A stretch of 43,100 nt of DNA, from contig JANWIF010000018.1 of the NCBI GenBank assembly GCA_025450035.1, positions 1-43,100 of the forward strand, written 5' to 3'. Of this stretch, positions 34,463-42,581 are shown piece after piece (position 1 is the stretch's first letter; each line of letters begins with the position of its first letter). Below the pieces are notes generated by a model. That model searched no databases. It worked only from the letters and a program-made list of their open reading frames with translations, and was not told the DNA's origin. The stretch is from Gemmatimonadaceae bacterium (lineage in GTDB: Bacteria; Gemmatimonadota; Gemmatimonadetes; Gemmatimonadales; Gemmatimonadaceae). A program made the translations under genes and the position numbers.

Positions 34463-36296
34463 CTATCACCCCTGCTAACGAGGCCCGCTGCGGTCGAGTC
34501 ATCTCCGCGAGTGCAGACGTCTGATGCTCCCACAACCGCCGATACGTGACGCACTGTGACATGAGTTCTTCGTGCGCACCCAGCCCAACGAGTGCACCAT
34601 CGTCGATAACCAGAATGCGATCGGCATCGCGCAGGGTGCTGAGCCGATGCGCAATGACAAACGTCGTCCGCCCGCGCATGAGTCGCTCGATCGCTGCCTG
34701 AACCAGCTTCTCGGACATCGAGTCGAGACTGCTGGTCGCCTCATCCAGGAACAACATCGGTGCATTCTTGAGTAGCGCGCTGGCGATACAGATCCGCTGG
34801 CGCTGTCCGCCGGAAACGCCGCGGGACAGCCGCCCAACGCCGAGCAGCGTGTCGTACCCGAGCTGCATCTGCATGATCTCGTCGTGGACGTTCGCGGCTT
34901 GTGCGGCGGCGATCACTTCGTCCAACGAGGCGTCGGGCCGGCCAAGCCGGATGTTGTTGGCCACGGTATCGGCGAAGATGAAGGGCTCCTGCAGCACGAT
35001 GGCGCTGAGCGCCATGAGGTCCGCGTGCCGGATGTCGCGTAGATCCACGCCATCGAACAGGATGGCGCCGGACGTGGGGTCGTAGAACCGAAGGAGCAGC
35101 GAGATGAGCGTCGACTTTCCCGCCCCTGACGGACCGACGATACCTATCGTCTCGCCGCGATAGAATGTGCCCGAGACTCCCTCAAGGGTACGCTGGCCGT
35201 CATAGGCGAACGACACGTCCCGGAGCTCGATCGTGTTCGGCGCTTCCGTGAGGGGCCGGGCGTTAGGCCGGTCGCCGACTTCGGGCTCTTCGGCCAGAAT
35301 CAGGTTCACACGATCCAGGCTCGGAATGGCCGCGCGAATAGTGCTATGCAACTGGAGCAGGCCGACCATGGGTGAGTACACCGCCATCACCGCGACGAGA
35401 AGGCCGAGCAGCGACTGCCATGGCAGCACGCCGTTGGCCACGTCGCGGCCACCGATGGTGAGCACCAAGATCAGTCCGAGGCCGCCGACGGTTTCCAGCA
35501 GGAAACGTGAGAGTCCACGATTCTTGGCTTGGCGCACCAGATATTCCTGGAGCTGGTGGCCAATGTGCTTGGCGCGGTCCAACAGACGGCCCTGATTGCG
35601 ATTCACCTTGATGATGCGCATGCCGGCCGCGATTTGCATGAAGCTATCGTACAGCGTCGTCACCGCTGTGCGTTCGCTGCGCGCGTCTTCGGTGATCTCG
35701 CTGCCCAGCCAGTATGCCGGGATGGCGCCGATCGGGATGGCAATGAGTCCGATGGCGGCGAGCTTGGGGCTCATGAACGCAGCCGCGACGGCAAGGCCCG
35801 CGATCTGTGACGCATAGAGCGCGATGTGCCCTACTTCCATCGTCACGGACCGAATCCCTTTTAGGTCGTAGTACGACGCCATCACGACATCGCCGCGGCT
35901 GTTCTTGTCGAAGAAGCGAACGGAGAGCGACAACAATTTCGCGAGTACAGCCAGCATCGACTCGATCTCGACGCCGTGGGACAGGTGCACGGACACGATC
36001 TCGGCCAACGCTGCGCTGGCCGAGCGAAAGAGCCAGATGCCAAGGATCAACGCCGATCCGACGAGTAGCGCGCGCCCCGACGCACCGTGCGCGGCGCCAA
36101 AGGACTCGAGTACGCGCTTGAGCGCCCAGATGAGGAGGCCCTGGAGCATGCCCTGGAAAACCGTCACGGTGAGAAACACCGTGGCCAGGAGCGGGCGCCT
36201 GCGCATTGCGCGGATGCCGATGCCTAACGCAGTGAAGAATCCGGTGGACGGCGGCAGGGCGGGTTCGGTGACGGCTGAAGACGCAGCGCGCGTCAT
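34455..36296 (-). CDS. ABC transporter with fused TM and ATPase domains (MsbA/PglK-like flippase)
   Basis: The product is 613 residues from ATG 36296 (ATGA overlap). Residues 30-330 hold about six hydrophobic helices. From residue 350 comes a complete ATPase domain: Walker A VGPSGAGKSTLISL (388-396), Q-loop IVLQEPFIFAD, signature RGVSGGQRQR (494-498), Walker B MLFLDEATSSLD and H-loop FVIAHRLST (His550). Such half-transporters work as homodimers. Since no Wzx-type flippase is visible in the window, and PglK is a known ABC flippase for lipid-linked oligosaccharides, the likely job is moving the lipid-linked unit across the inner membrane. The cargo is inferred. Confidence 0.9.
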   Translation of the reverse strand: MTRAASSAVTEPALPPSTGFFTALGIGIRAMRRRPLLATVFLTVTVFQGMLQGLLIWALKRVLESFGAAHGASGRALLVGSALILGIWLFRSASAALAEIVSVHLSHGVEIESMLAVLAKLLSLSVRFFDKNSRGDVVMASYYDLKGIRSVTMEVGHIALYASQIAGLAVAAAFMSPKLAAIGLIAIPIGAIPAYWLGSEITEDARSERTAVTTLYDSFMQIAAGMRIIKVNRNQGRLLDRAKHIGHQLQEYLVRQAKNRGLSRFLLETVGGLGLILVLTIGGRDVANGVLPWQSLLGLLVAVMAVYSPMVGLLQLHSTIRAAIPSLDRVNLILAEEPEVGDRPNARPLTEAPNTIELRDVSFAYDGQRTLEGVSGTFYRGETIGIVGPSGAGKSTLISLLLRFYDPTSGAILFDGVDLRDIRHADLMALSAIVLQEPFIFADTVANNIRLGRPDASLDEVIAAAQAANVHDEIMQMQLGYDTLLGVGRLSRGVSGGQRQRICIASALLKNAPMLFLDEATSSLDSMSEKLVQAAIERLMRGRTTFVIAHRLSTLRDADRILVIDDGALVGLGAHEELMSQCVTYRRLWEHQTSALAEMTRPQRASLAGVIDA

Positions 36297-38059
36297 ACCG
36301 CCTCCGCGATCAGGGTCGGACGAGGGTGTGGCTCGGCAGCGATGAGGCCGAGGCTCAGCCACTGCCAGACGAAGAAGCTGTTGTCTCCGGCACCAGCGGC
36401 GAAGGCGCGCCACGCGGCGCGGACGGCGCTCGCATCCAACCAGTCGCCTTCGGCCACGGTCAACGCCTCCTCGATGCGCGACTCAGCCCACTCGTGCAAC
36501 GGCCCACGCAGCCATTCGCGCTGCGGGGTTTGGAGGGGCCGCTTGGGGGCCTCCACGACTCCCTTCGGCAAGAGTTCGGCCGCGATCTCGCGCAGCATGC
36601 GCTTGTGGACGCCGTGCGCGATCTTGCGGTTCGCGGGCTGGCGCAGCGCCAGCTCGAACAACCGATGGTCGAGGAACGGCTCGCGCAATTCCACCGACGC
36701 GCGCATCGAGGCGCGATCGTTGAATCGCAGCGCGCGCGGAATCTTGGTGTACTGCGCATCGCGATACTGGAGATTGCGTAGCGCATCGCCGAAGGGGGAC
36801 GGCGCGTCGAGCGGCTGCGCCAGCGCGCGGAACGATGGCGTTAGGCACTCGGGCCGCACCGGGCGGTCCACACTCCCCTGCACCACCCCAGCCTCTTTCC
36901 CAGCGAGCACGCGGGCGTAATAGTCGTAACCGGCCCACTGCTCGTCCAGCCCCTGTCCGTCCAGGAGCACGATCACGCCGCGTTCACGCGCCTGCTCGAA
37001 CAGGCGTGCGTACGCCAGTGTGGGGATACCACCGAACGGTTCGTCTTCAACGCGCTGCACCGATTCGGCCAGCGCCGGAACGTCGGACGCCGTGAGCCGG
37101 CACTCGACCAACGAATGCCGGGTCTGGGCGAGCGTTTCGCGCACCCACGGCAGCTCATCGTAGCCCGGGTGACCGGTGGTGAAGGTGAAGGCCTGCACGT
37201 CGCTGTCCGCACCTTGCACGGCCTGGACGAGTCCGAGCAACGTGGAGGAATCCACCCCGCCGCTGAGCGCGATGCCCACGGGAACGTCGGACCGGAAGCG
37301 CAGTCGAACACTGTCTTCGAGCAACGCGCGATATTCCTCACGCACCGTGTGCTCGGCGCGCTCATCCAGTACATCGCCCACCCGCTGGGCCAAGTCATAC
37401 CAGCGCGCGATGCGCGTTTCGCCGGCGTGCCACGTGAGGTGATGGCCTGCCGGCAGCGCCTCGACGCCTTCCCAAAACGTCACCGCGCCCTGGTCGGAGA
37501 TGCCGTATGCGAGATAGGTAGCCCATGCGGCGGCGTTGGGCGCGGCCGCAACGCCGGCCGCCCACAGCGCCTTGATCTCGCTGGCGAACGCAAGCGCACC
37601 ATCTCGCGCACGGTGATACACGAACGGCTTCACTCCGAACCGGTCTCGCGCAGCGAACAAGGTGCGGTCGCGCGCGTCCCAGATGGCAAACGAGAACATC
37701 CCAACCAAGCGGTCCAAGCACGCCGGTCCCCAGTGCGCGTATGCAGCGAGCAGCACTTCGGTATCACCCCGCGATCGAAACGCGTGATCGCGCAGCGCAG
37801 CACGCAACTCGACGTAGTTGTAGATCTCGCCGTTGAACACGATGTGATAGCGGCCGTCGGCACTTGCCATGGGCTGCGCGCCGGCCGTCGACAGGTCTAG
37901 AATACTGAGCCGGGCGTGCGCGAGAACTGCGCCCCCCACCGCATCCACCTGGATGCCCGTAGCATCGGGGCCGCGGTGGCGTTGGACGGCGATCATCCGC
38001 TCAGCCATCGCGCGTGTCTCGGTTCCTCGCGCGCCCACGATGCCGGCAATGCCGCACAT
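36293..38059 (-). CDS. asparagine synthase-type glutamine amidotransferase (AsnB family), copy 2
   Basis: The product is 588 residues with exposed Cys2 (MCGIAGIVGARG), HRGPDATGI and FNGEIYNYVELR, then the pyrophosphate loop ALSGGVDSSTLLGLV and VIVLLDGQGLDEQWAGYDYY. It is related to the copy at 11238-13184, but about 60 residues shorter and clearly different, so it is not a recent duplication. It probably amidates a different carboxyl group, for example a uronic or nonulosonic acid carboxylate, which is an inference from the surrounding genes. The stop is one base outside an ATGA overlap arrangement with the CMP-synthetase start region (38059/38061). Confidence 0.92.
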   Translation of the reverse strand: MCGIAGIVGARGTETRAMAERMIAVQRHRGPDATGIQVDAVGGAVLAHARLSILDLSTAGAQPMASADGRYHIVFNGEIYNYVELRAALRDHAFRSRGDTEVLLAAYAHWGPACLDRLVGMFSFAIWDARDRTLFAARDRFGVKPFVYHRARDGALAFASEIKALWAAGVAAAPNAAAWATYLAYGISDQGAVTFWEGVEALPAGHHLTWHAGETRIARWYDLAQRVGDVLDERAEHTVREEYRALLEDSVRLRFRSDVPVGIALSGGVDSSTLLGLVQAVQGADSDVQAFTFTTGHPGYDELPWVRETLAQTRHSLVECRLTASDVPALAESVQRVEDEPFGGIPTLAYARLFEQARERGVIVLLDGQGLDEQWAGYDYYARVLAGKEAGVVQGSVDRPVRPECLTPSFRALAQPLDAPSPFGDALRNLQYRDAQYTKIPRALRFNDRASMRASVELREPFLDHRLFELALRQPANRKIAHGVHKRMLREIAAELLPKGVVEAPKRPLQTPQREWLRGPLHEWAESRIEEALTVAEGDWLDASAVRAAWRAFAAGAGDNSFFVWQWLSLGLIAAEPHPRPTLIAEAV

Positions 38060-38060
38060 G

Positions 38061-38813
38061 TCAGCGCACCCCAGCCGGACGGAGCTCGGCGATCAGCTGC
38101 TCTGCGCGCGCCCAATCATCGACGTCGTCGATGTTCACGTGACGTGAGGGATCCATCGGGTATCCGACGATGTGCGCGCCGTAGAGTGTGCCATCGCGCA
38201 TCACGACGTCACGACGCATCACGTACACCGCGCCCTCGCGGTGCCATGCGCGTGGCAGTTCCTGACGGCGCGTTACCGGGGTCCGCTCCCCGGTGGCCAG
38301 CCGCAATCCCCCATCCTCCGCCTCCTCATATACCCAATGCGGGTTGTACTCGTGCGGGACAGGCAGCACGCTCATCACGCTGTCGGCTCCATTCCGAACG
38401 AGCAGGTCGACGCAATCATCGATATCCGACGGCCGACGGAGCGGGTTCGTGGGCTGCAAGATGCACACGGCGTCCACCACTTCGCCGCGTTCCTCCGTCC
38501 ATCCCACCGCATGCTGAATAACCGGGAGCATGGGCGTGTCATCGCGCGCCAACGCGGCTGGACGAAGAAACGGCACCTCGGCGCCCGCGGCCCGGCCGAG
38601 CGCAGCGATCTCTTCGTCGTCCGTGGTGATGATGACGCGAGACAGCGTGCGTGCACCGAGCGCGGCGGCCACCGTCCACTCAATCAGTGGGCGGCCGCCG
38701 AGGAGGCGCGCGTTTTTTCGCGGCACTCCCTTCGATCCACCGCGCGCCGGGATCACGGCAAGAACACGCAACTGTGTCGCGATGAACGGCGGGGAAACGA
38801 TGGCCTGGTTCAT
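38061..38813 (-). CDS. CMP-nonulosonate synthetase (NeuA/LegF-like), copy 2
   Basis: The product is 250 residues. The signature VIPARGGSKGVPRKNAR is followed by IITTDDEEIAALGRAAGAE, VPFLRPAALARDDTPM, CILQPTNPLRRPSDID and, at the end, VNIDDVDDWARAEQL. These are standard CMP-sugar synthetase motifs. It is diverged from copy 1 and lies directly between an amidotransferase gene and the NeuC-like epimerase. The NeuC, NeuB copy 2 and this gene form a natural trio. The first 15 residues before the nucleotide motif are unusual, and a later start is possible. Confidence 0.9.
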   Translation of the reverse strand: MNQAIVSPPFIATQLRVLAVIPARGGSKGVPRKNARLLGGRPLIEWTVAAALGARTLSRVIITTDDEEIAALGRAAGAEVPFLRPAALARDDTPMLPVIQHAVGWTEERGEVVDAVCILQPTNPLRRPSDIDDCVDLLVRNGADSVMSVLPVPHEYNPHWVYEEAEDGGLRLATGERTPVTRRQELPRAWHREGAVYVMRRDVVMRDGTLYGAHIVGYPMDPSRHVNIDDVDDWARAEQLIAELRPAGVR

Positions 38814-38814
38814 G

Positions 38815-39966
38815 TCAGTACGTCAGCCGCTTTTCAATATGCAGGGGCTCGTCAGCCAGCAACTTGGCGATCCGCGTGCCCGCATGCCCGTCGCCGTACA
38901 GCGCATCCTGGGCAAGGTGGCCGTTTCCGAGATGGCGCTCTATCGCCTGGCGTATTTCGTCTCGTTCGTAGTCCGTGTCGATCACGTTGTGCGCGCGGTC
39001 GCGCCCCATCTGCCGCGTTCCAATGTTCACCACTGGTACGCCGAGGAAGGAACATTCGCGTATGCCGACGCTCGAGTTGCCCACGAGGCACGCGGAGTTA
39101 TAGAGCAGCCGCAAGAAATCGCTGGGCGCCATGTTCTTGAAGAAGTGGAACCCCGCCGGACGCTCCCGTTCGCGGAAGGCACGAATGCCGTTCGACGTTC
39201 CATCCGTGCCGGCGTCCACGTTAGGCCAGAACCAGAGGACCGGCAGCTCCAGGCTACGCGCGGCGTGCAGTGTTTCTTCGACCTGTCGGCGCGCGAGCTC
39301 ATGCTCCGTGGTCACCGGGTGTTGCATCACGACCAGATAGCCGCCGGCCAGATCCACCACGTCGCCCACGCCGCCGTACCGCTGGAACGGATCGAAGTCG
39401 AGCGCTGGTGAGCACAGGACTTCGGCCGCGAGATCGATGGAAGGGCATCCCGTCACATGCACGGCCGCCGGCATCTCGCCCATCCGGATCACGCGCTCCG
39501 CCGCCCGCTGCGTGGAGACCAGGTGCAGGTCGGCCAGCTTCGTGACCGCGTGGCGCACCTTTTCATCGATCGACCCCGTGACTTCGCCACCCTGTACGTG
39601 CGCGACCGGCACATTCATGTACGACGCCGCAATTGCGGTCGCCATCGTCTCGAAGCGGTCGGCGACCGTGACCACGACGTCGGGCCGTAGATTGTCGAAC
39701 ACCGTGGACAGTTCGAGTAGACCGATCCCGGTGGTCTTCGCCATCGCCGCCAGGTTGCCGCCTTCGAGGACCATGTGCACGCGGGCGGAAATATCGAACC
39801 CATCCTGCTCGATGTACTGGACGGCGGTGCCGTAGCGATCGAGCAGGGCCGACGCGGCCACGACGAGTTGCAGCTCGAGGTCGGCATGCGCTTGGATTGC
39901 ACGGAGCGCGGTCTTGATCCGGCTGTAGCTTGGCCGTGCGGTGACAACGACGCAGACCTTGCGCAT
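38815..39966 (-). CDS. NeuC/LegG-type hydrolysing NDP-sugar 2-epimerase
   Basis: The product is 383 residues from ATG 39966, in a TGATG arrangement with the NeuB stop. It begins RKVCVVVTARPSYSRIKTAL, the NeuC pattern. Further on it has DVVVTVADRFETMATAIAA, PVAHVQGGEVTGSIDEKVRHAV, HVTGCPSIDL and LVGNSSVGIRECSFLGVPVVN, the GT-B-like fold with the conserved Asp and Glu/His residues of this family. It releases an NDP and yields a free epimerised amino sugar for NeuB-type condensation. Only one such hydrolase is present, although there are two synthases and two CMP-synthetases. Confidence 0.92.
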   Translation of the reverse strand: MRKVCVVVTARPSYSRIKTALRAIQAHADLELQLVVAASALLDRYGTAVQYIEQDGFDISARVHMVLEGGNLAAMAKTTGIGLLELSTVFDNLRPDVVVTVADRFETMATAIAASYMNVPVAHVQGGEVTGSIDEKVRHAVTKLADLHLVSTQRAAERVIRMGEMPAAVHVTGCPSIDLAAEVLCSPALDFDPFQRYGGVGDVVDLAGGYLVVMQHPVTTEHELARRQVEETLHAARSLELPVLWFWPNVDAGTDGTSNGIRAFRERERPAGFHFFKNMAPSDFLRLLYNSACLVGNSSVGIRECSFLGVPVVNIGTRQMGRDRAHNVIDTDYERDEIRQAIERHLGNGHLAQDALYGDGHAGTRIAKLLADEPLHIEKRLTY

Positions 39967-41027
39967 CAGGATCCCGTTCCAGTGAGGAGATCGGCGTCGG
40001 CCAGGAGTTGGTCGGCGCGAACGTCACGTGCCAGCCGCGCGCCCACGAGCGCCGCGAGACGCGACGCGGGGATTCCGTTGCCGGGCTTTTTGGCCGCGAG
40101 ATGTTCCGCGCGCAGCGTGGTGCCGGCAGGGAGATCCACGAGGGCCACGACGCTCTTGGTGAACAGGTCGCGCAACGGTGCCGTGTCGCGAGCCAGCGCA
40201 TCTTTGTCCGGCGCCGTGTGCATCATGTGTTCGGTGAAGCGCACTCCATCCACGAGCTGGCGCAGTTCTGTCGTGGTCAACGATGCCGGCACATCCGGTC
40301 CGAATGCCTCGCGGCTCAGTGTCACGTGCACCTCAACGATGTCGGCGCCCAGCACCGCAGCGGCGAGCCCTGGGTAGATAGTTCCCGAATGGTCCGACAG
40401 TCCCACCGCGCACCCATATCGCTCGCGAAAGAACGGGATGAGGGTGATCCCCACTTTTTCCGGCGGGCACGGGTACGCCGACGTGCATTGCAGCACCGCC
40501 AGCGGCAGTCCCCGAGCACGTATGCGCTCCACCGCCTGGTCCACTTCGCCTAACGGGCTCATGCCGGTCGAGACGATCACCGGACGGCTAGTGGCGGCGA
40601 TGCGATCGAACAGCACCGGATTGCCGATCTCGCCCGAGGCCACCTTCCACGCGCGCACTCCCACGCGCTCGAGCAGATCCACCGCCTCCACCGAGAAGGG
40701 CGAGCTGAGGAAGAGCAGTCCGCGTTCCTCTGCATGCACGCGTAAGCCGCGCCACTGCTCCTCGCTGAACTCCATGCGCTTCCAGTACTCGTAGCGCGAC
40801 ACGTCCTGGGGACTAAACCGTACACGCCATGGTTCGGCTGGCGTGCTCTCCGCGCGGGCAATGTGCGTCTGGAATTTCACCGCATCGGCCCCGGAGTTGG
40901 CGATTGCGTCGATGAACGCGTGCGCAGTCCCCAAGCTGCCGTCATGCGCCTGCGCGACCTCGCCAATAATCACGCACCCTTCGGGTCCATGATCCGCACC
41001 CAACGACTTCCTGAACGAGGCCGACAT
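39966..41027 (-). CDS. NeuB-family nonulosonate synthase, copy 2
   Basis: The product is 353 residues from ATG 41027, preceded by GGAG 6 bases upstream, the best ribosome site of the nonulosonate module and consistent with a transcript start nearby. The motifs are VIIGEVAQAHDGSLGTAH, ADAVKFQTHIARAEST, WKVASGEIGNPVLFDRI, PVIVSTGMSPLGEVDQAV, LQCTSAYPCPPEKVG and GLSDHSGTIYPGLAA, with a C-terminal SAF domain (GTTLRAEHLAAKKPGNGI). It differs from copy 1 at the N-terminal motif (EVAQAHDG instead of EIGANHNG). It is the first gene of the long minus-strand run. Confidence 0.93.
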   Translation of the reverse strand: MSASFRKSLGADHGPEGCVIIGEVAQAHDGSLGTAHAFIDAIANSGADAVKFQTHIARAESTPAEPWRVRFSPQDVSRYEYWKRMEFSEEQWRGLRVHAEERGLLFLSSPFSVEAVDLLERVGVRAWKVASGEIGNPVLFDRIAATSRPVIVSTGMSPLGEVDQAVERIRARGLPLAVLQCTSAYPCPPEKVGITLIPFFRERYGCAVGLSDHSGTIYPGLAAAVLGADIVEVHVTLSREAFGPDVPASLTTTELRQLVDGVRFTEHMMHTAPDKDALARDTAPLRDLFTKSVVALVDLPAGTTLRAEHLAAKKPGNGIPASRLAALVGARLARDVRADQLLADADLLTGTGS

Positions 41028-41403
41028 GCGCTACTCCATGCTACGTATTGTTACAGCCACACGCCCCGCGATACCCTCGACAGCATCGCGTGCATCCGAA
41101 ATACAGCCAAGAACGATGTCTCTGGCGGCTTTCCAGGGCAAGATTGGTGAAGGCTAACGTGACAGCTGTGACAGCGTCACAGGTCAACGCCACTAAAGTA
41201 TTGCATCCCATGATGTTACATGGCGTAGCGTGCCTCAACTCCAGTGCTCGCTACGGGGCTTGCGCACGAGGGGTCGGCGGGGGGAATGCTGGTAGTGACC
41301 GACACCTGATGCGTACGAACAACATATTCCCGCACTGCCTACATGGACGGCGACTCATGCGGCCTCGGCCTTTTTTGGAGGTGGCGCCCTTAGGGCGCGG
41401 GTG
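41028..41403 (-). promoter_or_regulatory. 376-base regulatory gap with perfect palindrome
   Basis: No credible gene lies here. The AT content is locally higher, with stretches such as 41191-41220. Bases 41167-41181 form TGTGAC-AGC-GTCACA, a perfect 6+3+6 palindrome. An extra half-site, GTGACAGC, lies directly beside it at 41159-41166, giving a 9-base direct repeat with 41168-41175. This resembles a regulator operator, for instance of the CRP/FNR family whose usual site is TGTGA-N6-TCACA; here the spacing is N5. TTGACC on the minus strand (41187-41182) could be a -35 box, but no good -10 follows at 17 bases. The region probably drives the run starting at NeuB copy 2. Confidence 0.5.
41384..41398 (-). 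terminator. hairpin just after the NTP_transf_5 gene
   Basis: GCGCCC (41384-41389), loop TTA and GGGCGC (41393-41398) make a perfect 6-bp stem 5 bases beyond the TAA of the minus-strand gene. No T run follows on the minus strand, so it may only slow the polymerase or protect the 3' end. Confidence 0.3.
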
Positions 41404-42540
41404 TTACGGGCGCGCGTACTTGCGCGCAAGCCGGATGGGACGCAGGAGGTAGTACAGCGCTCTCAGTCCGCGCGGCAGGACAACGGCGTCGAGGTCGGTC
41501 GGTTGTGGTGCGGTGGCGAGGTTCAGGCAGTAGGCGATGACGTCGGTGGGCCGGCTGCGCACGCGGCATTGAAACGCCACGACGTCGCGAATGGACCGAC
41601 GTTTGTCGATCCACAGTCCCTCGCACACGGCCCTGGCCAGTACGCGTACGGAGCCGTCGGCGGGAGCCAGCCCGGTGTCCGCAGCCAGTCCGAGCAAACC
41701 GCGCGCGAGTTCCAAGCCTAACGCAAGCATCCGGTCGGCGCCTGTGCGTCGAGCGAGAGAAGCGGCGACATCCCAGTCGAGTTGTGGCTCGCTGTGCACA
41801 ACTGCCGTCACGTCGCACACCCAGCGAATGTTCGCCCACAAATGTTTGGATGCGTGGGCGCACAGGTACACGAGCAGGGGCTCGGCACTCAGAGCGGTCA
41901 CATCGCGTCCCAGCAGGCGCACGTGCCGGGCATGTCGCCATGGCCAGCGTTCGTCGCGCAGCGCGCCCCAGCCGGCGCGCGCCAACGCCCAGTGCAGCTC
42001 GAGCGATACGCCCGCGTGTTGGCTGACGAGTGGTATATGGTAGTCGGCGCCCAGGAATGCGGCGTCAGGTCCTGGAGCGAGCGACATCGCCGGCTCGAAC
42101 CCGTGTGTCGCGAGGGCGGCGCGCGCGCGCGCAAAGTCGCGCCTCGCGACGACAACGTCCAAGTCGCCGAACTGGCGCAACGACAGGTCCCCATATGCCG
42201 ACACCGCAAGCACGGGACCTTTGATGGGAATTGCGGGGATTCCCGCCGACTCGAGCGCGCCGACGGCTTCGATGAGTTGGCGCGCGAGCATCAAGTTGCG
42301 CAGCGCGTTCTCGTCGAACTGCGCGCGCAACTTCTGGAGGATGATGGGGGGAACGAACGACGCGACGGCGGGACGGGCGAGCTGCCGGGCAACGAGAGGC
42401 GTTATACCGTGCCGCCAAGCTTGCGCCAGCACCCAGTCCCAATCCGACACCCCGACGGCCAGCGTCGCCAGCTGGCTGGGCGGTTGTGTACCGAGCGCCG
42501 CCGCGCACGCACTCAGCAGAACACGCGACTCAACCCGCAC
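41404..42540 (-). CDS. NTP_transf_5-type nucleotidyltransferase-fold protein
   Basis: The product is 378 residues from GTG 42540, with no clear ribosome site. The centre contains IPIKGPVLAVSAYGDLSLRQFGDLDVVV; the G-D-L-D pair and the preceding KG are the markers of the uncharacterised nucleotidyltransferase family PF14907, frequent in exopolysaccharide loci. A helical C-terminal half follows (VYLCAHASKHLWANIRWVCD). The function of the family is not known to me; nucleotidyl transfer to a small molecule or protein is a guess. It is separated from the Wza-like gene by 41 bases, which carry one GCCTAACG octamer. Confidence 0.78.
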   Translation of the reverse strand: MRVESRVLLSACAAALGTQPPSQLATLAVGVSDWDWVLAQAWRHGITPLVARQLARPAVASFVPPIILQKLRAQFDENALRNLMLARQLIEAVGALESAGIPAIPIKGPVLAVSAYGDLSLRQFGDLDVVVARRDFARARAALATHGFEPAMSLAPGPDAAFLGADYHIPLVSQHAGVSLELHWALARAGWGALRDERWPWRHARHVRLLGRDVTALSAEPLLVYLCAHASKHLWANIRWVCDVTAVVHSEPQLDWDVAASLARRTGADRMLALGLELARGLLGLAADTGLAPADGSVRVLARAVCEGLWIDKRRSIRDVVAFQCRVRSRPTDVIAYCLNLATAPQPTDLDAVVLPRGLRALYYLLRPIRLARKYARP

Positions 42541-42581
42541 AACGCGTGACGCGCGCGAGGCGATGCGACCGATGCCTAACG

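Larger units (their letters stand above)
6197..42581. repeat. dispersed octamer GCCTAACG / CGTTAGGC, 17 exact copies
   Basis: Exact copies start at 6197, 13007, 17457, 18105, 19361, 19772, 26672, 27739, 30149, 32351, 35261, 36222, 36839, 39219, 40548, 41716 and 42574. Near copies with seven matching bases start at 7271, 8694, 9609, 15781, 21995 and 22236. Roughly one exact copy would be expected by chance in both orientations of this length. Most are inside genes, in both orientations. Only 42574 is fully between genes. Confidence 0.8.

Noticed and set aside
37115-37900. Long plus-strand open frame of 261 codons
   Set aside because: It lies fully antisense to the second AsnB gene, which has clear motifs; GC-rich antisense frames are commonly open by chance.
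41222-41232. ops/JUMPstart-like element GGCGTAGCGTG
   Set aside because: It lacks one G of the usual GGCGGTAGCGTG and lies on the plus strand, opposite to the operon it would have to control.
41361-41376. Plus-strand terminator GGCC-TC-GGCC followed by six T
   Set aside because: The stem is only 4 bp with a 2-base loop, and there is no plus-strand gene upstream of it.
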